Shown here: positions 1-13,500 of the stretch, in pieces
Numbering within the stretch: position 1 is the first letter of the stretch
How the letters are laid out: the number at the start of each line of letters is the position of its first letter
NCBI GenBank assembly: GCA_963565915.1
Contig: OY751490.1
Span: 2,480,001-2,544,000 of the forward strand
Direction: 5' to 3'
DNA length: 64,000 nucleotides
Source of the DNA: Entoloma clypeatum
Lineage: Eukaryota > Basidiomycota > Agaricomycetes > Agaricales > Entolomataceae
Translations under genes and position numbers: made by a program
Notes under the pieces: model-generated
Database searches by the model: none
Seen by the model: the letters and a program-made list of their open reading frames with translations, nothing else
What the model was told of the DNA's origin: nothing

Positions 1-1161
1 TGGAGGCACCAGACCCAAATCCAGAGCATTCTTACGCGATGTACTTTTACAACGAGGCTCTCTTCCAGCTTGATGCCGCAAGACACGTGCGGCATCTAAA
101 TGAGAGTGATGCTCTCGCGGCTTTGCATCTTGTCGTCTTCTCTCAGCTTTCAGGCGGCGAGACTGTTTGGCAGCCTGCTTTCCAAGTCATGTGTGACTGG
201 CTAGCCACAACTAGCCTCCTTACCAAAGACAATCCGTCATCGAGCCTCCGTGCTCTGAGCCCATCAGGTCAGTTGCTCGTGAAGACAACGCTGGTGCGTC
301 AGCATATGAACTGTCCGAAAACTATCTAATCCGTTGCTTTTCCAGTGGTTCGATACCTTCTCAAGCGTTACCCAGTTCCGCCCACCTAAGTATTTCGGGC
401 TTTTGAAGAAACTGATGGGTGGGCAGGACTCGATTGCTGCTGCAGAGAAGCATCATTTTCTGCGCATGGATCTCGTAACGGGGTGTCCCGACGAAGTATT
501 GCTCGCATTTGCCGAAGCTGCTACGTTGGCTCACTGGAAAGTCACGGAACAGCGCAACAGAACAATGAGCTCTCGAGAACTTGTCCGGCGGGGCGACGAG
601 ATTGAAAACCGGCTTCGTCAACATCAGTCAGAGGCATTGTCTTCGAGTGGCGTCGATCAGGCTCCGCTGCATCCCAATGTTCCGTCGACGGGTCCCATCG
701 GCGAGGTGGACACGCCATTTCCGGATGAAGAATCGCGCCCGCTGGTTGCAAAAATATTCTGCGAGGCCGCTATCCTGTTTCTCAACATGATCCTTAGCAG
801 TGCAAACCCAGGTGCATACTTTAGTAGTTGAAACGAATTTTCGCTTACTGTGCATCATATAGGTGTAGCAGAGATCCGAGAATCAGTCGAGAAAACCATG
901 CAATTGTTGAAACAACTAATCCCATCAAACGTGGACCGCGCACTGGTCTTTCCCATATGTCTAGCAGGGAGTATGTCAGATGACTGCGACCATCGGGATC
1001 TATTCCGGGAACGGCTACAGAGTCTCGATGGGAGCGTTGGAAACGTGGTTCAAACATGTTCCGTCATGGAAGCAGTCTGGCGAAAACGCGACGTCACTGC
1101 AGGAACAGTCGATTTCCGTGAAACGCTGCGAGATCAGAGCCCAAAGTTACTTTTGATCTGA
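1..1161 (+). CDS. Fungal transcription factor, C-terminal part (Fungal_trans_2 type), 5' end outside the window
   Basis: The last 351 residues of a putative fungal-specific transcription factor are visible. Exons are 1-293 (open upstream, codon frame starting at base 3), 346-811 and 863-1161, with introns of 52 and 51 nt. The helical middle homology region is recognisable by WFDTFSSVTQFRPPKY just after the first intron and by ALVFPICLAGSMSDD followed by an RERL segment and a terminal EAVWRKRD. That order is usual for the Fungal_trans_2 family that follows Zn2Cys6 DNA-binding domains. The DNA-binding domain itself would lie upstream and cannot be seen, so the Zn2Cys6 assignment is inference. 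Target genes are unknown; nothing nearby ties it to a pathway. Confidence 0.8.
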
Positions 1162-2191
1162 GGTAGTCTGGAGATCCATTTGTCTGACATACCTAGAGGT
1201 GGAGGCCACATCGCTAATTATATACCCCACAAAATCTACACAATTCAGTTGTATACCCTTCCATTACGTTAGATTTGTATTGAACCTGTATTTATTACTT
1301 CGTGTTATGTAGTCGTAGTATGTACTGCGTGAAGATAATAGAAAGCTTCTCAGTTGCTCACTGTTTCAACCATCAGGATTTCACTTCAGATTTGCGACCA
1401 CTGGCGAAACGGACAGGTTTTGGTAAAAAATTGGCTACTGCAGGTTTCCAGTGCAAAAAGGATGCTCTTGCGATTCCGGACAAGTTCGCTCAGTTGTTGT
1501 CATCTCCACTTTTACGGGTTACAGAATTTACATACATACTTCCCCCTCCCCCTCCTCAACATATTGGCTTCATGAATAAAAATGGGCGTCCCAGAAGGCC
1601 CTATCCGCGTGTACGGACAGAAAATGGAGGCCGGAGCCAAAGAAACTGCCAGAGAAACTTTGGGGGGCGAGAACAGAAAAGGCAAATCTGAGACACATGC
1701 CACTTCCTGCTACTGGCCTTATGCGCAACTAGGCACAATGTTAGTAGTATTCATTGATGTCAGTGAGAAGGGTCTACAGGTAAAGTACAACTCCCGAACG
1801 CAGGGGGCAAAATGAAACAGGATGGCGAACCCCGACACGTCTGGATGTGAGAGAAACCCCGTATCTAGCACTGGAATTATCTGTGCGGTGGCTGTTCAGG
1901 TAAATGGAGCAATAACTCATCGCCAAACAGTTGAGGCTGTTCACTTACGGCAAAGCAAAAATAATAGTGCCAGCGTGAGTCGACGAGGAAGACAGACATA
2001 CTGTAGTTCTTCTGATTCATCCATCCAATACTAATCTGAGATGCCACTAAGTTTCATAATAAGTATGGTCTGCAGTCCTTGAATTTATTATTCAGTCAAG
2101 AGTCCAGATTCAGCATACGACACCATTCAGATAGTCATGAGGGAAAACAGACTATACTCCGTGGCGTGGTGGCATGATGTGGAGGGACCAC
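1162..2191. other. Intergenic stretch without a supported gene
   Basis: About 1 kb separates the convergent stop codons of the transcription factor and VTC4. It is AT-rich near 1200-1330 and has short overlapping open frames on both strands. None has plausible splice partners or a recognisable motif. It probably holds the two 3' untranslated regions. No tRNA-like fold or repeat was noticed. Confidence 0.5.
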
Positions 2192-5100
2192 TCATATCAT
2201 GTCGGAGACACGAAGTCCAATGTTCGTTGCTAAAGCCGCGAACAGAACGAAACAGAGAAGAGTGGGACCATACTTGTCATAGTACAGTCCTTCCGCATGC
2301 CGTTCGCGGAGTCTGTAAGATCGATAAATGAAGATACCAACAGAGTAAGCGATGGCGAGGAGGGCTGCAAACGTAAAGAAGGCGGCGCTTATCAATCCTC
2401 GGGAATCTTCTGGGGGTGTGAAGTTGAGCAGTGTCGTTGCAATTGTCGCGATGAAGACGGAGATATTCATCCATTTCTGTCGAGTCACATCGATCAATCA
2501 GTAACGGGTGTTTAGACAATGGCAGTGAAAACGGTATACCAGGAAGGTTCTCTCAGCTGCAAAATAAACTTTGGGTTCGATCCGTATAGGTATTGCAATC
2601 TTTTTGCCAGCAGGTGCAGACCAATCTCTTGACAGGATCCGATCATCTAAATCCCGATCTTCCCCCATTTCCTCATCGTCGAGGCACCGAGGTCTATTCT
2701 CCTCACTATGCTCGTAACGATTTTCGAACTGACTCTCGCTGAGATCACGGGCGCGGCTCACGCGCTGCTTCAGTGCCGCATCGAATTCGGATGATGGAGC
2801 CAGTGGGCTGATGAGCAATGCCCTAGACTTCCCGCTGGTGCCATTTTTGCAGCCCTTCGCACCAGGGGTGCCGCCTTCGATATGAGCCCCTTTGGTTGAT
2901 AATTCCGTTTCACGCCGTTCTTCAAGCATTTTTTCCCTGTATGCAACAGCTGCTCTGACTTCGTCGCTGCTAAGGCCCGTCCTCTTGTCTTCGTCCTTGG
3001 CGGGATTGACCAACGCATCATCCTCTCCTTCAGATTCGGGTTCTACGTACGACCGAGTCTCAGGAGACGAGCCTGAGCCCGAGCCCGACGGGGTTGGAGG
3101 TCCGGTCGGCGCGCGTGACCCCGCAGTTGAAGCACTTCGTCGCTCGATAACAGTGAGGTAACCGGTGTCAGGCTTGAGAATATCAGTGTCCACTATGAAG
3201 GAAGGTCAGATAAAGGCTGCTACGCCAGACGATCAACACACTTTGGGGTAACCAGAAAGGTACTAGGTCAACACGATTTGGTAAGAGTGTTGCACATCCA
3301 TGAACAAATTTGCTGTTGAAAAGAGGCCTTTAGGCGCACGAACAGGTGCGATGGGTAAGACGATACCTGAATTTTGGTACGGCTTCCACGAGATGTGATT
3401 TAACGAGGTCTGTGACCCACTTAGGTGGTTCTTGTCCGAATTGAGTCTGGAGCTTGACTTCCAAAATCCCATACCTAGATATTTTCGACCAAAAGATCAG
3501 ATAACCAAACCAGCCAAAAGATGGTAGAGACCGACTTGAAAATCTCCTTATCATCAACAGGAACTTGGTCAAAAGGGAAGTCAATTCCAATGTCCGTTCT
3601 TCGCCAATTATCGCCCGACCGGGTCCGATTATCCCAATTATCCTCGCGGAGCAACGTGAGTTCTGTATCCAGAGATATGCGTACGCGAGCATCACCCGGC
3701 AGCTGGAAGGCAGTACGGTTATAGAAGGATCTCATGACTTCAACCAATCAGTTATCAACGATCTATCGAAAGAGCAGCTCGGCAATCACCTGGTTGGAGT
3801 TTTCTGGTAAGTATGGCGTATTGCACCTCATTCGCTAATTGAATCATAGTATCAACTTCCTGTTGAGTTTTTTTGCCCTTCTCCACAAGCTCTTGGAACT
3901 CGGCATCGACAGTGTACTCTCCGCGTAAGAAAGCGTTAACTAGATGTTCCTTGATAGGAAATCGAGCTTTGACAGATTTTTCACCAGTCCAATCTTCACG
4001 ATGTGTCTTACGTTCCACATATATCTATAAAAGAAGAGAGTCAAGTGGCAACAGAAGAGCGTAAAGGAAGACCCACAGTTGTGTTGTCGACGTTGCCATA
4101 CCATCGTAAACGGATTGCTTCAGCCCCTTCGGTCTTTTCAAGACGGCCCAGATAGAGCTCGAGGTCTTCGTTGTCAAAGTAAATGGATGTAATCGCTGCA
4201 GAAATAAGTCTCAGCGAATAGAAGACGGAGGAAAATCAGATAACGATACCTGAATCTCGGGCATCGAACTCTTTCTCAGCATTGAAGACTAGAACGGAGA
4301 ATTAGGAAATAGCAATGGCCCACACATGTATAATGATCACCCAAGACCGGCAAATTTCTCAAAATAGCCAATTTGAGCGGAACCAAGTTATCAGGATGGA
4401 CCTACGTCAGGGATGAGAAGGCCATTCATGTATGTATCTCAGGTGGGAAGCATGCACCCAGTATTTAGTTGTCTGCCGAACGAAGGCGCTTTGACTACCA
4501 CCGGCACTGGAATCGCCACGAACAGGATTCCCACGGGTTCGCACCAGATCGTGGAGGGCGGAAAGCTTGACAATCAACGCGTCCCAGTTGTACTTGTAAA
4601 ACGGTCGTTTTTCTAGATAATCCTGTACGAAACTGGTCTTGAGGGGGATGCCTGTTTGTTTCTGGGGGAATCAGATTAGGATTACTCGGCTTTTCTGGGG
4701 ATAAACATGTTATCACATCATGCTTCTGTAGGCCATCTTCGTTTCAGCAACGCATGGCGATGAGTAGTAACATAAGAAATTACCTTGAGTATTTTCATGA
4801 ATCCCGTGATATTCAACTTGGTATAAAGAGCCAAATCATGTACATCTGCAACGAGGTTGGCAACCTCTTCTTCAAGCCGATGGAACCGAGCCTCTAATTC
4901 GTCAAAAGACTCGTCTTCATCATCGGAGAGGTCGTCATCAGAGCCTTCATCCTGCGTATAAGGATCGGCTTGTTGATTTTCTGTATCTACGGAGGGCTCG
5001 GGACGGAGAGAAGGTTGCCTTTCAGTGTCCTCCTCAACGAGACGTTTCACTTGTTTCTCAGCCTCACGGATCCTACGCGATAGTTCGGATGTCTACGAGG

Positions 5101-5450
5101 GTATTTAATATGCCAAAGCCTTTGAGTGACCTTGAGAGACAAGCATGAGACATACTTTGGCTTTTTGGAAGTCATGAATCTTGTCCAGCTCTTTTTCGAG
5201 AAAATCCACGAATCCTTGTTCGTCCTCGGCATACCAGCCGTATACGGTTGTGCGGTCCTGTTTTGAGGGCATGAGATGACAAGAGTCCAGTTTCCGCAAG
5301 TACTCGCTAACCTTTAGTATTCGCTTGAGCTGATTATAGTCGAGATAAAAAGGCCGCCATTCGATGTACAAAGATGTCTGGAGGCGGTCGCAAGGAGTAG
5401 TTGGTGGGTAGCTGAGGGGAACTCACCCGTATCTTTGTTCCGAATTTCAT
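2192..5450 (-). CDS. VTC4: Vacuolar transporter chaperone 4, polyphosphate polymerase
   Basis: Catalytic subunit of the VTC complex, which makes polyphosphate from ATP and passes it into the vacuole. The model has 15 exons and 828 residues: 5450-5427, 5377-5312, 5257-5156, 5092-4784, 4725-4717, 4661-4458, 4401-4341, 4288-4250, 4195-4077, 4024-3790, 3737-3536, 3474-3367, 3312-3242, 3192-2540, 2476-2192. An N-terminal SPX domain starts MKFGTKIR and contains the phosphate-sensor helix [14 protein letters not shown]. The VTC catalytic tunnel follows: [50 protein letters not shown] and [13 protein letters not shown]. The conserved basic and acidic residues are present, so this looks like Vtc4, not an inactive Vtc2/3. 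A Ser/Gly/acidic linker leads to a DUF202 C-terminus with three membrane segments. It is head to head with GTR2. Confidence 0.93.
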
Positions 5451-5637
5451 CGTAGAGCGGGGTGAGCCAGGTCCAAGCCAAGCCTGTTACCAAGTACCAA
5501 AGCCAACTCTGGCAAACCCCGAGTTTTCGCAAATCACGTCACCCTTAAATTAGTGGCGGTGTTGTCACGAGGCTCTGTAGACTCTGGCTGGATACATCCA
5601 TCCTGGTCCGAGTTCATCGACATCTGTTCATCCCATC

Positions 5638-7145
5638 ATGGCATACGCTGCAACGTCCATGACAACACACAGGTTACCTTTGAACGGCCATCGCCCGTCA
5701 GCAGACGCCCTAACACGAACCAAGATTCTCCTACTTGGTTTGCGAAGGTCCTTCCACACTACAAACCTGTCTCCTCGACCTCATCTGCTTCTTTCTCCAG
5801 GGCTGGGAAGACATCTATCCAGCAGGTTCTCTTCAGCAACCTGTCGCCGAAGCAGACATTCTATCTTGAGACCACAATGCGGATCGTAAAGCATACATTC
5901 GAGTGCGTGCCATACAAGTCACTCTTCGTTGCAGCAGTTTTCGACCCGCGATTTGCACTAGCACAGTCGTTCCTCTCGAGATATGGGACTGCCCTGGAAA
6001 CATCACTGTCGAAACATTGAATGCGCCTTTGTCTCAATTCTCCACAATCATTTTCGTGATCGATATTCGGGTGAGTCTCCAGTTTTCTCAGGCACTTGCA
6101 TTTCTGGACAGGCGTCCAGGATTTATACAACCAGCCCATTTCAAAACTCGTCGAGTTTCTTGTCGCGGCATATCAAGTCAACCCGAACATGACTCTGGAG
6201 GTCTTTGTTCACAAGGCGGAGAAGCTTCAAGAGGATGACAAGATTGGTATGGAAAACAGCTCCTCGGCTCTCGTTCTCTCAAGACGTTCTCTACCCCCCC
6301 TCCCCTCACAGAGAATTTCAAGCAGATTCACGAGCGCGTTTCTGACCGGCTACTGGAAATATCACCAGAGTACGAACAGGTCCAGTTGAATTTTCACCTG
6401 ACGTCCGTCTATGATCATTCCTTGCATGAAGCCTTTTCAAAGGTGCTGCAAAAACTTATTGACTCCCTGCCATATTTGGAGGATTTGTTGAATGTGTTTT
6501 GTGCAGTGGGTCCCTCTGTTTTTCCAGCCACAGGTCGCGAGTCATATCATGGTTTGCAGAATTCTCAATCGCCAAAGGCGTTCTTGTTTGATACGACCTC
6601 GCGATTATACATCGCGACGGACGCCTCACCAGTGGATTCTGCCACCTATAACCTTTGCTGCGACTATCTACAAATGCTCAACTCTTTTGGGGCCCTGTAC
6701 AAGTGAACAACCTTATCCGCCCAGTGCGAGCAAACAAATGCTGAGATTTGCATATAGATCCGTGACCGCCAACCCTCGGCGGTTGGCACCCGCCACCCCA
6801 CCGCCGTCCGCGTCATCAACGTCATCGCCCTCCCCGATGCTCCGTCATTCGATGTCCTCATTGCAATCTTCCATGTCCACCACAGTTTGTACCCGATCAA
6901 GCGCGACTACTCGAAGATCCCCGCGCGATCTGTTTTACCCAAGTGCATCGACTTCTCTCCACCCATCAACCCCTGGGACGACGCTGACGTATCATCTCAT
7001 CACACCGCAACTCGCGTTGTTGGCTCTGTTACCGACAAGCGTTTTTGAAGGACGGAGAGGCCTGATTGAATTCAATGTCGTGTTCTTTCGCGAGGGAGTG
7101 CAAGAGATCTGTGAAGTAGAGACGGAAGCGAGATCCAGTGGGTAG
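5638..7145 (+). CDS. GTR2: Rag GTPase GTR2 (RagC/D orthologue)
   Basis: Subunit of the Gtr1-Gtr2 GTPase on the vacuole that signals amino acid supply to TORC1. Seven exons (5638-5747, 5801-5902, 5962-6070, 6120-6246, 6312-6505, 6560-6702, 6758-7145) encode 390 residues. The G1 loop LLGLRRAGKTS spans the first intron. The switch II region is PLEIWDCPGN, and FVIDIRD and FVHKAEKL stand where G4 lies in RagC. The C-terminal roadblock-like part ends RRGLIEFNVVFFREGVQEI, typical of Gtr2. The last exon has a Ser/Thr/Pro-rich insert of about 60 residues. Intron 5 is 54 nt and free of stops, so its retention would stay in frame. The start was chosen as the first ATG that leaves a short N-terminus before the G1 loop. 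Confidence 0.92.
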
Positions 7146-7360
7146 TCCAAGTAAGTAGTGCTGCATATCCACACTATTCTGGCCCAAGCACAGGGCGTGT
7201 CAAAATCGATTCTTTGGACCCCCCATGATATGACCAGTTGACTCGAGGAACGCGCGTGTTTGTGTATTTATGGCGTGGGACCCAGAACATGGTCGCGTGG
7301 CCGCACATCGAGGACCTAGAACGTGGTGTTATAATTGATTACGCCTTGGCGCGATGCGGT

Positions 7361-7436
7361 CACGTGTCGCCGTGTCCTAAAATTCCTTTGGGGCAGTAAT
7401 TTTATTTTGGGTCTGGGGTCAGGAACATTTATATAG
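7361..7436 (+). promoter_or_regulatory. Likely FAS promoter elements: palindromic E-box and TATA-like box
   Basis: The 378 bp between GTR2 and the synthase start contain a CACGTG at 7361-7366 inside GGTCACGTGTCG, and a TTTATATAG TATA-like box at 7428-7436, 88 bp before the ATG. Yeast FAS genes are controlled through E-box-like inositol elements, so bHLH control is a reasonable guess, but it is inference only. Confidence 0.4.
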
Positions 7437-7523
7437 CATTTTTTGGGTGATCGCGTCTCCTCTAGAGACCCTCTCTATAGACAACTCCACTCTCTGAGGA
7501 GGCTGATACCCAGCTCTATCAGA

Positions 7524-10500
7524 ATGGCGGTTCCCAACAGCCATCCACTTCAGGCGCAAAACATTGTTACCCGTCCTTTGATCATTTCTCGCGGCCAAAT
7601 CAGGGTAAGTCACGCATATATCTACTCAATCGATCCACCATCGATGATCTCGCCAGGTCGCGATTCCCGTATCCACGAATCCCAACGAATGGGTCGCCGC
7701 CGAAGTCCTGAGAGATGAATTCACCTATACCCAGTCGCTTAGCTCAGCTGTCGACCCGGCAACCAGTGATCTCGAAAATGTGACGCCGACGATTGAGCTT
7801 TCTGCTAGATTCCTCGGATTTATCGCGACAAACTTGCGCGCCGATGTCCAATCCATTCAAGCTCGCACTTCAGTCCTCTTAAACGCGCTCAAACACTTTA
7901 CTTCAACGTATCTTTTAACAAAGGATATTCACAGCCTGACTGCGACCTTTGACACAGAGACCCGCAAAGTCATTCTTTCCGCATATTTCGAAGCTATCGC
8001 TACTCTTGAAGCTCAAGGAGTCGCAGATATCCCTAGCGGTCCTCAGTCCTCACTGCTAAGTGCTCCCGCGAGCAAAAAAGCTTCCGTTTTCGCGTTATTC
8101 GGGGGCCAAGGGACAAACGAGGTTTATTTCGAAGAGCTCCAAGCATTATACGACATCTACAAGCCCCTCGTTGCTCCATACCTCTCCTCTGTTATCCAAG
8201 TCCTCCAACCTCTCGCGGAGGAAGAGGGTGATACCACATACTACGCGTATGGATTCGATGTCATCGATTGGCTCAATGATCCTTCTTTGCGCCCCTCTAT
8301 CCCTTATTTGGCCTCTGTCCCGATCTCTTTCCCCTTGATCGGCCTTACCCAGTTGGTCCAATACCTTGTCGTTTGCAAAGTCGCCAGATTCACTCCTGGA
8401 GAGCTACGTGCGCGCATCGCCGGAGCGACAGGCCACTCCCAAGGCCTTGTATCTGCTGTTGTACTCGCGGCATCTGCTAATTTCGACTCCTTCACTGAAA
8501 ATTCCCGTAAAGCTTTGAAATGGCTGTTTTATTCCGGCCTCCGGGGCCAGCAGGCATTCCCTATCGTTTCTGTGGAGCCCAGCATTGTTCAAAACTCCAT
8601 GGACGGCGGGGAAGGAACCCCTAGCCCTATGTTGTCCATCACCGGGTTGAACCTCAACGAAGTCGAACCTCACATCAAGAATACAAATTCTCATCTTTCC
8701 GAAAACTCCCAACTGCAGGTGTCTCTCCACAACGGACCACGCGCCTTTGTTGTCACAGGCCCTGCTCGTGCCTTGCACGGCCTCGTCAAGAGTCTGAGGA
8801 AAATCCGCGCCCCTAGTGGATTGGATCAAAGCAAAATACCTTTCTCTCAGCGAAAGCCTGTCTTCTCAATCCGCTTCCTCGTCGTGGGTGTTCCGTATCA
8901 TAGTGAATATCTCAACGGCACGACCGATCGGGTCCTGGAAGACCTTGAGGAGGAGTTATGGGAGGCGCAGGATCTGAAGATTCCAGTCTTCAACACGGAA
9001 AACGGTTGAGTCATTTCGTACTTGCCTCATCCACATGTTATTCAAGTCAATAATAACAGGTTCTGATATGCGTCTTTTGAAAACGTCGTTAACACGCTCC
9101 TTATGCGACCAAATTTTCGTTTCACCAATTCATTGGACCAAAGCGACCGACTTCCCTGCTTCCGCCACTCATGCAATCGATTTCGGTCCTGGCGGCCTCA
9201 GCGGCATTGGTCCACTGACAGCCCGAAATATGGATGGACGAGGCGTTCGTGTTATAGTGGCTGGTGATCGTGGCAAAGGAGACCTGGAGTTGTACAATGC
9301 AACGGATATCAATTACGAAGCGTGGTGGAGTAAGGAATGGTCCCCCGGTTTGGTGCGAACTAGGTTAGTGCGATATACACCCACACGATATTTGGATTTA
9401 CTGCTCACGATCCCTCAGTGATGGCACCATCCATCTCGATACGCCTTTCTCTCGCCTCTTGGGTAAGGCGCCTATCATGGTAGCTGGCATGACACCATCG
9501 ACCGTCAAAGCTGGTTTCGTCAGTGCAATTCTCGATGCGGGCTTCCACGTCGAGTTGGCCGGTGGGGGCCATTACAATGCCGCGGCCCTTCGCTCCAAGG
9601 TCACCGAAATTCAGAAGAAGATTCCCGCCGGCGTCGGTCTAACCCTCAATTCCCTCTATATCAACCCTCGTCAGTTTAGCTTCCAATTTCCCCTGTGGCA
9701 GGAAATGCGCAGGGAAGGCCTCCCGATTGAGGGCTTCTGTGTCGCTGCCGGCATTCCGAGCACCGAGAAAGCCGCCGAAATCATCGATGGATTGAAGAAC
9801 GCAGGAATAAAGCATGTCGCGTTCAAGCCTGGCTCAGTTGATGGCATCCGACAGGTCGTCAATATCGCTGCAGCAAATCCCACTTTCCCGATCATCATGC
9901 AATGGACTGGCGGCCGTGCAGGCGGACACCATTCTTTTGAAGATTTCCATCAACCGATCCTGGCGACTTACAGAACCATCCGCCAGCATTCTAACATCTG
10001 CCTCATTGCTGGCTCTGGTTTTGGGTCAGCCGATGACGTCTGGCCCTATCTCACTGGGGATTGGTCCGTAGAGCGTTTCGGCGTCCAACCTATGCCCTTC
10101 GACGGTTTTTTGTTTGCGAGTCGGGTGATGGTCGCGAAGGAGGCGCACACCAGTTCGTCCGTCAAGGACCTCATTGTCGCGGCTGCAGGCGTGGACGACT
10201 CCGCTTGGGAGGGCACCTACACCAAACCCACAGGTGGCATTCTCACAGTTCGTTCAGAGCTAGGCGAGCCAATTCACAAAGTTGCGACCCGCGGCGTGAA
10301 ACTATGGAAGGAGTTCGACGACACCGTTTTCAAATTGCCGAAGGAAAAAAGGGCGGCTTGGCTGGCAGAGCGTAAGGAGGAAGTGATCAGAAAGTTGAAC
10401 AAGGATTTTGCGAAGCCATGGTTTGGGTGGAAAAAGGATGGGACCGCCGCGCTCGACCTTGGTGATATGACCTACGAAGAGGTTGTGCTCAGGATGATCC

Positions 10501-13500
10501 GTTTGATGTTTGTTGCTCACGAGAAACGTTGGGTCGACCCCTCTCTGAGGAACTTAACGGGTGATTGGTTGCGCCGAGTCGAAGAAAGATTCGCTGATGT
10601 CAATGTCACTGCTGCGAAGCCTTCGATCTTGCAGTCTTATGCCTCCCTCGATGATCCTCTGCCCTTCGTCGAGAGTTTCTTCAAGGCTTATCCTCTGGCG
10701 GCCCATCAGCTCCTTGCATCTGAGGACACTGCCTTCTTCCTTGCCATTTCTCAGAGACCTGGACAAAAACCAGTCCCCTTCATCCCTGTCCTCGATGCAC
10801 AGTTCGAGGTTTGGTTCAAGAAGGTATATCACTTCCACCCTCTATATACCACTGTCTGACAATCTCCTCGTCTTGTAGGATTCCCTATGGGCTGCAGAGG
10901 ATATCGAGGCAGTATTTGATCGGGACCCGCAACGCGTGTGTATTCTTCAGGGCCCTGTAGCAGTTAAGGGTTCCATTGTCAAGGACGAACCTGTGAAACA
11001 GCTTTTGGGTAATATCAACCGAGAGCTCATCCAGCGTCTTCTCCAACGCAAGTACAAGGGTAATGACACTTTAATTCCGACTGTTGAATACCTTAGCCAC
11101 CCACCCCACGCCCTGCCATCACAGCTAGCGGGCGTCGGATGCTCCGAGGCCAATGACGTTGTCGTTTATAAAATCAGCAACACCGTTCCCGACGCTGAAA
11201 CTTGGTTAGAAACGCTGGCTGGCCCTACGCTGAGTTGGCTAAGGGCGCTCATCGCCTCACCTACGATTGTCCAAGGCTCTTTATACATTGATAACCCTAT
11301 GCGTCGTATCTTGAAACCTCGACCAGGGCAGAAAGTCGTTGTCACAAATCAAGGCGGCCTGCCGACTTCCGTTTCCATCTTCGGCGGTGCTCGTTCTTAC
11401 GGGCTGCATAATCCCGATTTCAAGGCTGTAGATATCATATTCCAAAGCTCCTCGAAATCGATCGACATCACCCTCTACGAAGATCGCCAAGATGTATCCG
11501 TGCCGTTAACTCTACGATTCCAGTATCGGCCATCATCTGGCTATGCCCCAATCCACGAAATCGCTGCGGGGCGCAACAAGCGCATCAAAGAATTCTACTG
11601 GAAGTTGTGGTATGGTGACGATGCCACCCTTCCTGATATCGATATCCGCGAGACTTTTGTGGGTCCAGAGGTCACCATTGATGCCGGCGATGTGGAACAA
11701 TTCTGTGCCGTCGTGGGGAATCAAGCCGAATCTTTCAAGACCGTTCGTAATGAAACTGTCCAGGCCCCAATGGACTTCGCCATCGTGACTGGATGGAAGG
11801 TATGACCTCTCCTGTCAATGTTCATTCAACGAGTTAATTCTTCATCTTCAGGCCATCATGAAATCTATCTTTCCTTCAGCTATCGACGGTGATCTGTTGA
11901 AGTTGGTTCATCTTTCGAATGGATTCCGGATGGTTCATGGCGCCAAATCCCTCCGAGCCGGCGATGTATGTCGGGCGGAGGCGCGTATAGTTTCAGTCAC
12001 CAATGCCAACGAGGGAAAGATCGTCAAGGTCAAGGGCTATGTCTATCGTGAAGGCAACAAAGTCATCGAGGTCATCTCGGCCTTCTTATATCGTGGCCGA
12101 TTTCTCGATTTCGAAAACACCTTCGAAACTACCGAAGAGCCTGACTACGTCGTGTCCTTTGCGACCGATGCAGATGTCGGGGTTCTACAATCCAAAGAAT
12201 GGTTTGAGTGGGATGATGCTGTGAAGCCTTTGGCAGCTGGCACGTTATTAATCTTCAGGATCCAATCGGAGGTTTCCTTCAAGGATCAGACCTCCTACAA
12301 CAACGTTTCTGTTTCAGGAGAGATCTTCATCCGAAATCAGCTCAAGGTGCTGATCAAAGTTGGAAGTGTCAACTTCCAACAGGATAATTCACACGGAAAC
12401 CCTGTTCTAGCATATCTTAAGCGCCATGGCACTGCGGAGGGCCTTATCACGCCACTGTCCGGCGATGGCTATGGTCTAATCAAGGACGATGAGTCGACGG
12501 GTTTCAAATCGCCTTTGACGAATGAGCCCTACTCTCAAATCTCTGGTGATTTCAACCCCATCCACATCAACCCCTATTTCTCCGATTATGCTTCCCTCCC
12601 CGCAACTATCACCCATGGCCTTTGGTCAAGCGCTGCCACTCGTCGCTATGTGGAAAATGTCGTTGCCCAGGGTCATCCTGATCGCGTCTTGGCGTATGTT
12701 ATCTTTTCGCTGCTTGTACTGTGTGCTAATCAATCACCTTATTAGGTACAACGTATCGTTCGTGGGTATGGTTCTCCCCAAGGATGAGTTAAATGTCAAA
12801 ATTCGCCATACCGGCATGCGTGACGGCAATATTGTCATCAAGATTGAAACATTCAATTCTCGGGGCGAAAAGGTTCTTGATGGATCAGCCGAAGTCTCCC
12901 AACCGACTACTGTCTACGTCTTTACTGGTCAAGGATCACAGGAACCTGGCATGGGAATGGATTTATACAATAATTCACCAGCAGCTCGGGCTGTGTGGGA
13001 TGGCGCAGATGCCCATCTTCTTGCCGTCTACGGCTTCTCCATCGTTGAAATTGTCAAGGACAACCCGAAGACCAAGACTATACATTTTGGTGGAATCAAG
13101 GGCCAGGCCATTCGAGAACGCTACATGGATATGACATACGACACCATGGACAAGGACGGTAACATCAAGACCCTCCCCCTTTTCGCAGACATCGACAACC
13201 GCACGTCGAGGTATACCTTCAGTCACCCCAATGGCCTGCTCTTTGCAACACAATTTGCCCAGATAGCTCTCGTCGTCACGGAGAAGGCTGCTTTCGAAGA
13301 CATGCGGGTGAAAGGCTTCGTTCAGAGAGATTGTGCCTTTGCTGGCCATTCACTTGGTGAATACTCTGCTTTAGCGTCTATTGCAGATGTCCTCCCTATT
13401 TCTGCCCTCGTCGATGTCGTGTTCTATCGAGGCATCACGATGCAGCGCGCCGTCGAACGTGATTCTCAAAACCGGTCCAACTATGCCATGTGTGCTGTCA

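Noticed and set aside
1302..1691. Plus-strand open frame of 129 codons after the transcription factor
   Set aside because: It overlaps other open frames in all phases, has no recognisable motif and no good splice partners.
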